Source: Lachnospiraceae bacterium (GTDB lineage: Bacteria; Bacillota; Clostridia; Lachnospirales; Lachnospiraceae). From it: a stretch of 64,000 bases of DNA. Location: the NCBI GenBank assembly GCA_910575005.1, contig CAJTCL010000004.1, positions 1 to 64,000 of the forward strand, given 5' to 3'. This document shows positions 57,428 to 64,000 of this stretch, piece by piece. The position numbers and the translations under genes are program-made. How positions within the stretch are numbered: position 1 is the first letter of the stretch; each line of letters begins with the position of its first letter. The notes under the pieces are model-generated. The model ran no database searches and was not told the origin of the DNA. It was given only the letters and a program-made list of their open reading frames with translations.

Positions 57428-60400
57428 TTATTTCTTTGTGGTAACACTCTTGGTCTTTGACCATCCAGAATAAATCTTTCGGGTCTTTCCACCTTGTTTT
57501 ATGGTCTTATAAGTACGGATCCTTAGATAATATTTCTTTTTAGCCTTTAATGCTTTCTTGGGTTTTGCTGTGGTCTTACTTTTGGCCACATTCAAAATCG
57601 TTGTGTTCTTTTTGGCAAATTTCGCATTGGGAGCATATGCCACTTCATAGCCTGTAGTCTGTTTTGCCTGTTTTTTCCAGGTAACAATAAAACTCTTTTT
57701 CTTAGGCGTTATTGTGGAAATAGATGTCTCTTTGGGTGTAATGGTATAAATTCTTGTCACTGCTCCCATATAGTTGCCTTTGAACTTGATTTTTACGGTA
57801 TAGATCCCTACATTCTTTACTGTTTTGGGATATGATATGGTATAATCCTTTTGCTTGCTTAAGGTCTTGCCTTTGTTGTCATTAATGATAACGGAAGGCT
57901 TTTGGTTTTTACCATTGTAGACATAAGAAGTTTTGGATAACTTTACAGTTTTTACAGCATAAATAGTTGTTTTATCCTTCTCACTTCCACATTTGCTGCA
58001 CTTCTCAGTAATGCTGCCATTTTTCTTTTTACTTGCTTTGATGATTTCTTTTTGGTAAGTATGGCCGAATGCCGGAATAGTTTCTTGTTTTTTCAATACT
58101 TCCTGGCATACTTCACAATGGCTTCCTTCTGTCTTTCCTTCTTCTGTACAGGTCGCTTCTTTTCCTGTATCTTTTACTTCTTTATGGCCTAGTGCTGGTA
58201 TTATTTCCTGTTCCTTCAATACGGTCTGGCATACTTCACAGTGGCTTCCTTCTGTCTTTCCTTCCTCTATACAGGTCGCTTCTTTGGCTGGGTCTGTTAT
58301 TTCTCTGTGCCCTATCACTGGTATTACTTCCTGCTGTTTTAGTACTTCCTGGCATACTTCACAATGGCTTCCTTCTGTCTTTCCTTCCTCTGTACAGGTC
58401 GCTTCCTTTCCTATATCTTTTACTTCACTATGACCTAATGCTGGTATTGTCTCCCGCTTCTCTACGTCTCCACATTTTGTACAGATAGAAACTTTTTCTC
58501 CCGCAGTTGTACAGGTTGGTTCTACGGTCTGAGTGATATAGTTATGTTCACATGCTGCTGGATCACGATATTTCATATCATTTTCTTTCGCATAAGATTC
58601 TCCATAGCTGCCTGGTGTCACCTGTAATGTTAATTCCTGGCTGCAGCCTGAAAATGTATCTGTCCCAATACTTACCACACTCTCTGGAATCACCACACTT
58701 ACTAAATTGCTGCAACCAGAAAACGCACCTGCTCCTATGCTTACCACACCCTCTGGAAGAATTATACTTGTCAGTTTCGTGCAATTTAAAAATGCATGTT
58801 CTCCAATTTTAGTAACTATTTTATCATTTAATTTTTCTGGAATCACTAATTCCGCGTCATTTCCAGCATATTTCGTAATCTCCAGCGAACCATCCTCTAA
58901 TTCACGATAAGTATAATTTCCCTGGGAACTGCCGGTATGATCTGCAAGTATCGCAAAGCTTCGCTCCACTGTCCCTGTGTAAATTCCTGATAATGTAATA
59001 GTTATGGTATATGTACCTTCCTCTTTCGCGTCTTCAGGGTAAGATACGGTATAATCCCTCTGTTCCTGTAAAGCATTTCCCTGGCTGTCCTTTATCATCA
59101 CAGATGGTTTTTTGATACTTCCATCATAGATATAAGAAGTTTCAGACAATTCTATCTTTTCGACAGCGTATATGATAGTTGGCTCTCCCTCAACAGCCTG
59201 GCATTCTGTGCATTGCTTGGTGATACTTCCATTTTCTTTTTCTGTTGCTTTTTTTACAATCGTTTTATAAGTATGCTCACACTCCTCAATATAACGATAA
59301 TTAATATTATTTTCCTGTGCATAACGCTCTGCACAACTATCATGATAAACACATAAAACAATATTATTACATCCTTGGAATACATATCTACCAATACTTG
59401 TCACACTTTTGGGTATAACCACTTCTTTCAACATAGAATTCCAAATAAATGCCATGATTCCGATGCTTGTTACTCCCTCTGGGATGGTTACACTTGTCAG
59501 ATTACAATTACTAAATGCACCATCTTCTATATTCTTTACTCCCTTTGGAATCTCCACATTTGTTAGATTAATGCAGCCGCCAAATGCAGCTTCTCCAATA
59601 GTTGTCACCCCTTCTGGAATGGTTACACTAGTTAGATTTGTGCAGCCACCAAATGCACCTTCTCCAATAATTGTCACCCCTTCTGGAATGGTTATACTTG
59701 TTAATCCACTATAATTAAATAATTCCTTCTCTAAGCTTTTTATTCCTTGCGGAAGTGTTACACTCTTTAAACTGCAACTTGCAAATGCTCTTTGTTCTAT
59801 ACTTGTCACACTCTCTGGAATGATTACACTTACCAGATTCTTACAATCAGAAAATGCATGTGCTGCAATTTTTGAAACTATTTTATCATCTATTTTCTCT
59901 GGAATCACTAATTCTGTTTCTTTTCCAGCATATTTCGTAATCTCCAGCGAACCATCCTCTAATTCACGATAGGTATAATCTTCCTGGGGATCTCCTGTAA
60001 GATCTGGCATTATAGTAAATGTTCGCTCCACTGTCCCTGTATAATTTTCTGAAAATGTGATATCTATGGTATATGTGCCTGGTTCTATCGCATATGGGTA
60101 ATTTATTGTATAATCTATCATTTTCTGTAAAGCGTTTCCTTGACTGTCTTCTATCGTTATGGATGGCATCTTAACACTGCCATCACGGACAAAAGAAGTT
60201 TCAGACAATTCTATCTTCTCGACAGCGTATATGATAGTTGGCTCTCCCTCAATAGCCTGGCATTTTGTGCATTGCTTGGTGATACTTCCATTTTGTTTTT
60301 CTGTCGCTTTCTTGATAATCTCTTCATAATTATGTTCACATTCTTGATCTGTTACTTCCTGCTCTGCATAGACAGTATTTTGTGACAATCCAGAGCATAG

Positions 60401-60445
60401 CAGTACTGTCGCCATTACCAAACTTAACAACTTCTTGCTAAACAT
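57428..60445 (-). CDS. Secreted BspA-like leucine-rich repeat surface protein
   Basis: About 1005 residues, exported. A signal peptide covers about 1-27 (LLSLVMATVLLCSGLSQNTVYA). Two homologous halves follow, each with a Cys-pair module (ITKQCTKCQAIEGEPTIIYA and ITKQCTECQAVEGEPTIIYA), an Ig-like piece (YTIDITFSENYTGTVERTFT) and LRR_5 repeats of the form LTSVTIPEGVTxIGEGAFGGC. The first half has about eight LRRs, the second about three. Three to four tandem ATCTEEGKTEGSHCEVCQ modules and a lysine-rich Fn3-like domain (SFIVTWKKQAKQTTGYEVAY) end the protein. No sortase motif or transmembrane anchor is seen. BspA-like proteins bind host or other cell surfaces. The ATG at 60445 with AAGGAGGTAGGAAAATT is used. 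Confidence 0.88.
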   Translation of the reverse strand: MFSKKLLSLVMATVLLCSGLSQNTVYAEQEVTDQECEHNYEEIIKKATEKQNGSITKQCTKCQAIEGEPTIIYAVEKIELSETSFVRDGSVKMPSITIEDSQGNALQKMIDYTINYPYAIEPGTYTIDITFSENYTGTVERTFTIMPDLTGDPQEDYTYRELEDGSLEITKYAGKETELVIPEKIDDKIVSKIAAHAFSDCKNLVSVIIPESVTSIEQRAFASCSLKSVTLPQGIKSLEKELFNYSGLTSITIPEGVTIIGEGAFGGCTNLTSVTIPEGVTTIGEAAFGGCINLTNVEIPKGVKNIEDGAFSNCNLTSVTIPEGVTSIGIMAFIWNSMLKEVVIPKSVTSIGRYVFQGCNNIVLCVYHDSCAERYAQENNINYRYIEECEHTYKTIVKKATEKENGSITKQCTECQAVEGEPTIIYAVEKIELSETSYIYDGSIKKPSVMIKDSQGNALQEQRDYTVSYPEDAKEEGTYTITITLSGIYTGTVERSFAILADHTGSSQGNYTYRELEDGSLEITKYAGNDAELVIPEKLNDKIVTKIGEHAFLNCTKLTSIILPEGVVSIGAGAFSGCSNLVSVVIPESVVSIGTDTFSGCSQELTLQVTPGSYGESYAKENDMKYRDPAACEHNYITQTVEPTCTTAGEKVSICTKCGDVEKRETIPALGHSEVKDIGKEATCTEEGKTEGSHCEVCQEVLKQQEVIPVIGHREITDPAKEATCIEEGKTEGSHCEVCQTVLKEQEIIPALGHKEVKDTGKEATCTEEGKTEGSHCEVCQEVLKKQETIPAFGHTYQKEIIKASKKKNGSITEKCSKCGSEKDKTTIYAVKTVKLSKTSYVYNGKNQKPSVIINDNKGKTLSKQKDYTISYPKTVKNVGIYTVKIKFKGNYMGAVTRIYTITPKETSISTITPKKKSFIVTWKKQAKQTTGYEVAYAPNAKFAKKNTTILNVAKSKTTAKPKKALKAKKKYYLRIRTYKTIKQGGKTRKIYSGWSKTKSVTTKK

Positions 60446-60501
60446 AATTTTCCTACCTCCTTCTCCACATTTGTGCATTATGTATAAAAAAATCTATATT
60501 T

Positions 60502-60530
60502 ATTATAATCCTATATCTATTTTTTTGCAA
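60502..60530 (-). promoter_or_regulatory. Promoter of the surface protein gene
   Basis: Minus-strand -35 TTGCAA (60525-60530), 17-bp spacer and consensus -10 TATAAT (60502-60507), about 57 bp upstream of the start codon. Confidence 0.8.
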
Positions 60531-60804
60531 AAAAATACTGGCATCTTTGTATATATTTACTATCTGATGATAATCATCTAATCCACCATCCGGCGCTTGT
60601 TATCAAAGAATACTCTGCTCCATGTGCCGTGGTGGACAGTGTGGTGTTTATCTACAAAGGACTCCAGCTAAATTTATAATAGATTGAATAGGGAGGATAA
60701 GGCAGTTCTGACTTGTATTAACACATAGTGATCTATTTTAAAACTACTCCCGAACAAATCATAAATCGGGAGTAATTTTTATTTAAACATATTTATATTT
60801 ACAC
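60531..60804. terminator. Intergenic with terminator of the ABC-F gene (stem 60745-60774)
   Basis: No gene. Perfect 9-bp stem TACTCCCGA / TCGGGAGTA with a 12-nt loop, 31 nt after the ABC-F stop. A T-rich run follows on the plus strand and GTTTT on the minus strand. The remainder (60540-60740) shows nothing recognisable. Confidence 0.6.
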
Positions 60805-62718
60805 TTACTCCTCCATCAACTGTTCCCACACCTCATACAGCTTTTCCAACTCCTGCTGTTTTATGGCGTATTCCTGATGAAGTTCCTGAAGTTTGGCAGA
60901 ATTGGTGGCAATTTCACTGTCCGCAAAAGCTTTCTCCAATTCATGGATGCGCTGTTCTGTCTGTTCAATTGCATCCTCTGTCTTCTTACGGTCATTTTCC
61001 AGCTTCCGCTGTCTTGCCTGTGCTTCTTTCTGCTGTTTCCAATCCAATTTACTACTGCTCTCTGGCTCTGATTTTACTGCTTCTTCCTTTCCAGGTGCAT
61101 AAATTTGTGTGAGTTCCCTGCATTTTTCCAGATAGTAGTCATAATTTCCAATATAATTGACCACAGTCTCTCCTGTAAGATTTAGAATCCGCGTTGCCAC
61201 TTTATTGATAAAATATCGGTCATGAGAGACAAACAATACTGTCCCAGTATACCGATTTAATGCCTGCTCTAATATCTCTTTTGAAACGATATCCAAATGG
61301 TTGGTCGGCTCGTCCAAAATCAAGAAATTTGCCTCCGACAGCATCAATTTGGCAAGCGACACCCGTCCGCGTTCCCCGCCGCTGAGATCAGAGATTCGTT
61401 TAAACACCTCGTCCCCAGTAAACAAAAATGCTGCCAAGACATTTCGTATCTCGGTATTGGTAAGACTTGGATAGGCGTCAGAAATCTCCTCTACCAGCGT
61501 CTTATCTTGATGAAGAATCTGGTGCTCCTGATCATAATAACCGATATGTACATTCGCACCCAGTGTCAATGTTCCATGATCGGCCTCCACCATCTGATTG
61601 ATAATCTTTAAAATGGTAGTCTTGCCTGTGCCATTATCGCCGATTAACGCCACACGTTCCCCACGCTTCAATTCAAACGAGAGATCTGAAAATAGATTTT
61701 GGCCTGGAAACGCTTTTGCCAGATGTTCCACCTTTAGCACATCATTGCCGCTGACTACCCGAGGTTCTAAATTTAGATGGATATCGGTATTCTCTTCCAC
61801 TGGTTTTTCCAGCCGTTCTATTTTATCCAGCATTTTTTCGCGGCTCTCTGCACGTTTGATTGATTTTTCACGGTTAAAAGATTTGAGCTTGGCAATCACT
61901 TCTTCTTGGCGCCGGATCTCTTGCTGCTGATTATAATACTGTTTGAGCTGTGCCTCACGTACCTGAGCTTTTTTGACCGCATAATCACTGTAATTTCCAG
62001 AAAACACGGATACTTTATGAAGATCGAGTTCCACTACTTTATGCACGATTCGATCAAGAAAATAACGGTCATGGCTGACAATCACCACCGCTCCCTTATA
62101 ATTCAGTAAAAAAGTCTCCAGCCAAGTAATAGAACCGATATCCAGATGGTTGGTCGGCTCGTCTAGTAAAATGATATCTGGTTTTGTCACCAAAAGTTTG
62201 CCCAGACAAACTCTGGTGCGCTGTCCTCCCGACAATTCCTGCATGTGTTTGCCAAATTCTTCCTCCGTAAATCCCAGACCTTTCAATACTCCTGTAATCT
62301 CACTCTTATAGGAAGACCCCCCCTTCATTTCAAATGCAGTATTGAGCCGATTATAACTCTCCATGAGCTGTTCTAGCTGCTCACCTCTTAAACTGCTCAT
62401 TTTCTCTTCCATAGAGATCAATGTTTCCTGCATGGAAATAAGTTCTTCCTTGGCTGACAGCACTTCCTCATAGATTGTTTTATTTCCCTCTATATCAGGA
62501 TTTTGCGGCAGATAACCAATGGTTCTGTTTTTGGCCAGAATCACTTCTCCACGATCTGCCTCCAACTCCCCCATAATAATCCGAAGCAGGGTGGTCTTCC
62601 CTGCTCCGTTAATTCCTACAATTGCCATCTTCTCATTTTCTTCCACATGAAAAGAAGCATGTTGTATGATTTCATCGGTGCCAAAGGCTTTGCTGATATT
62701 TTGGCAGGCTAAAATCAT
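60805..62718 (-). CDS. ABC-F ribosome-associated ATPase
   Basis: A 637-residue soluble protein with two ABC domains and no membrane segment. The first has GINGAGKTTLLRI near 35, LSGGQRTRVCLGKLL and LLDEPTNHLD; the second has GDNGTGKTTILKI near 355, LSGGERGRVSLAKLM and LDEPTNHLD. The linker between them is a long charged helix pair (QIRRQEEVIAKLKSFNREKS), the PtIM region; the C-terminus is a coiled coil (QRIHELEKAFADSEIATNSA). ABC-F proteins act on ribosomes, either as translation factors or as antibiotic protection proteins. This one looks like the housekeeping YdiF/YfmR-type group; resistance is not implied. Confidence 0.92.
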   Translation of the reverse strand: MILACQNISKAFGTDEIIQHASFHVEENEKMAIVGINGAGKTTLLRIIMGELEADRGEVILAKNRTIGYLPQNPDIEGNKTIYEEVLSAKEELISMQETLISMEEKMSSLRGEQLEQLMESYNRLNTAFEMKGGSSYKSEITGVLKGLGFTEEEFGKHMQELSGGQRTRVCLGKLLVTKPDIILLDEPTNHLDIGSITWLETFLLNYKGAVVIVSHDRYFLDRIVHKVVELDLHKVSVFSGNYSDYAVKKAQVREAQLKQYYNQQQEIRRQEEVIAKLKSFNREKSIKRAESREKMLDKIERLEKPVEENTDIHLNLEPRVVSGNDVLKVEHLAKAFPGQNLFSDLSFELKRGERVALIGDNGTGKTTILKIINQMVEADHGTLTLGANVHIGYYDQEHQILHQDKTLVEEISDAYPSLTNTEIRNVLAAFLFTGDEVFKRISDLSGGERGRVSLAKLMLSEANFLILDEPTNHLDIVSKEILEQALNRYTGTVLFVSHDRYFINKVATRILNLTGETVVNYIGNYDYYLEKCRELTQIYAPGKEEAVKSEPESSSKLDWKQQKEAQARQRKLENDRKKTEDAIEQTEQRIHELEKAFADSEIATNSAKLQELHQEYAIKQQELEKLYEVWEQLMEE

Positions 62719-62770
62719 AATAATTTCCCTCTACTTTCCTCAGACTATCAAGGCAATTTTAAGTTCTACC

Positions 62771-63979
62771 TTATAACAGTCCTTCCAAATTTTTCCTAAT
62801 TGCCTTAATAAACTCCTCGCTGTTTAATACCGTAGGCTGCTCTAAGGTCGTAATCAAAGCCAGATCCTTAGTCATTTTTCCAGATTCAATTGTTGACAGA
62901 CATGCCTGTTCCAATTTATCTGCAAACGCAGACAACTCTGGCAGTTTGTCAAGCTCTCCACGTTTTTTCAATGCTCCTGTCCAGGCAAAGATGGTAGCTA
63001 CTGAGTTTGTGGAAGTCTCCTCTCCCTTTAAATGTTTGTAATAATGACGCTGTACGGTTCCATGTGCCGCTTCATATTCATAGAAGCCTTCTGGAGATAC
63101 CAGCACCGAAGTCATCATTGCCAATGAGCCAAAAGCAGAGCTTACCATATCACTCATCACATCCCCATCATAATTCTTACATGCCCAGATAAATCCACCC
63201 TCCGCTTTCATAATCCGTGCCACAGCATCATCAATCAATGTATAGAAATATTCAATTCCTGCTGCCTTAAATTTTTCGTCATACTCCTGATCATAGATCT
63301 CCTGAAAAATATCTTTAAACGTGTGGTCATATTTCTTAGAAATCGTGTCCTTGGTGGCAAACCACAAATCCTGTTTGGTATCTATGGCATAATTGAAACA
63401 GCTTCTGGCAAAGCTTTCAATGGAGTCATTTAAGTTGTGCTGTCCCTGAATAATTCCTGCACCTGTAAAGTTATGAATCAATTCCCTGGTCTCTGTTCCA
63501 TCCTCAGCCGTGTAGACAAGCTCACATTTTCCAGCACCTGGGATCTTCATCTCACTTGCCTTATAGACATCCCCATAGGCATGACGGGCAATCGTAATTG
63601 GTTTCTTCCAATTCTTTACACATGGCTCTATGCCCTTTACTGTAATGGGAGTACGAAATACAGTTCCATCTAAAATGGCACGGATGGTACCATTTGGGCT
63701 TTTCCACATTTCTTTTAAATCATATTCATCCATTCGTGCTGCATTGGGCGTAATTGTAGCACATTTCACCGCAACACCATACTTTTTGGTTGCATTTGCA
63801 GAATCAAATGTCACCTGGTCATCTGTCTCATTGCGATGTTCCAGTCCCAAGTCATAATACTCTGTTTTTAAATCAATAAAAGGCATCAATAATTCATCCT
63901 TAATTATTTTCCAGAGAATACGTGTCATCTCGTCTCCATCCATCTCTACCAATGGTGTTGTCATCTTAATCTTTTCCAT
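62771..63979 (-). CDS. icd: NADP-dependent isocitrate dehydrogenase (eukaryote-like type)
   Basis: Oxidises isocitrate to 2-oxoglutarate with NADP, supplying carbon for glutamate. The 402 residues match the homodimeric eukaryote-like type II enzymes rather than the E. coli type: [24 protein letters not shown] start ([14 protein letters not shown]), the substrate-binding stretch [19 protein letters not shown], and [29 protein letters not shown] with the metal-binding aspartates. [23 protein letters not shown] holds the NADP site. AGGAGGACAAGAAA precedes the ATG at 63979. It lies upstream of the ABC-F gene but is spaced by 52 nt. Confidence 0.95.
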   Translation of the reverse strand: MEKIKMTTPLVEMDGDEMTRILWKIIKDELLMPFIDLKTEYYDLGLEHRNETDDQVTFDSANATKKYGVAVKCATITPNAARMDEYDLKEMWKSPNGTIRAILDGTVFRTPITVKGIEPCVKNWKKPITIARHAYGDVYKASEMKIPGAGKCELVYTAEDGTETRELIHNFTGAGIIQGQHNLNDSIESFARSCFNYAIDTKQDLWFATKDTISKKYDHTFKDIFQEIYDQEYDEKFKAAGIEYFYTLIDDAVARIMKAEGGFIWACKNYDGDVMSDMVSSAFGSLAMMTSVLVSPEGFYEYEAAHGTVQRHYYKHLKGEETSTNSVATIFAWTGALKKRGELDKLPELSAFADKLEQACLSTIESGKMTKDLALITTLEQPTVLNSEEFIKAIRKNLEGLL

Positions 63980-64000
63980 TTTCTTGTCCTCCTGTTATCT

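Noticed and set aside
60805-62718. ABC-F gene as an antibiotic resistance determinant
   Set aside because: Its sequence looks like the housekeeping group and it lies outside the ICE; resistance cannot be read from sequence alone.
1-64000. tRNA, rRNA or phage structural genes
   Set aside because: None seen by eye on either strand; the window contains no tRNA-like attachment site that I could recognise.

Overview
The window looks like the chromosome of a gut-type Clostridia, most likely a Lachnospiraceae member. This is inferred from the style of the housekeeping genes (pyruvate phosphate dikinase, eukaryote-like NADP isocitrate dehydrogenase, ABC-F ATPase) and from the mobile element, whose protein families are those of Firmicutes conjugative elements (PrgI, Maff2, PcfB, DUF4315, CD1107-like, LtrC-like and SNF2-methylase giants). 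Most of the window (about 0.2 to 52.6 kb) is one integrative and conjugative element (ICE) sitting next to ppdK. The rest (52.7 to 64 kb) is chromosome with a decayed IS1182-type insertion sequence and a large leucine-rich-repeat surface protein.

ICE layout, left to right: a large serine recombinase with a 52-residue SHOCT-like partner (0.2-2.2 kb); an HTH regulator with a palindromic operator (2.7-3.1 kb); an oriT-like cluster of hairpins, mobC and a MOBP relaxase on the plus strand (3.2-5.4 kb); a Xre regulator; then two metabolic cargo operons. The first is tetR-ilvB-ilvN (acetolactate synthase), with a probable TetR operator found both at its own promoter and in front of ilvB. The second is tenA-thiN-thiD-thiE-HAD-nudix, a thiamine salvage operon read from a strong promoter through two tandem TPP riboswitches, each with its own terminator. 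The two cargoes may be linked, because acetolactate synthase needs thiamine diphosphate.

From 13.7 to 52.4 kb almost everything is on the minus strand and forms the transfer and maintenance backbone. In transcription order it holds DUF6075 and DUF3970 proteins, ParA, ParB/KorB-like, RepA-type initiator, small proteins, PcfB, VirD4, Maff2, VirB6-like, PrgI, VirB4, a methyltransferase / radical SAM / methyltransferase cassette, a dual M23-NlpC/P60 cell-wall hydrolase, DUF4315, a CD1107-like surface protein, topoisomerase III, small regulators, a 3531-residue helicase-methylase, an Rpn-like nuclease, a 1651-residue LtrC-like protein and a TTRAP-like protein. ParA, ParB and an initiator suggest that the excised form can be replicated and partitioned.

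The most unusual signals are these. A 23-bp palindrome (arms CTTCTGGACAT and ATGTCCAGAAG) is scattered over 33 kb of the backbone. Inside genes it is always read in the same frame as TSGHDVQ or a close variant, and between genes it lies 4-8 nt after stop codons. A tnpV gene with its own ribosome binding site is fully nested in another frame of the giant helicase gene. A 150-nt stretch at 48.4-48.5 kb is folded into several perfect hairpins. The linker of repA is packed with palindromic repeats that may be an origin. Many annotated starts were moved to the codon with a Shine-Dalgarno sequence, including GTG and TTG starts.
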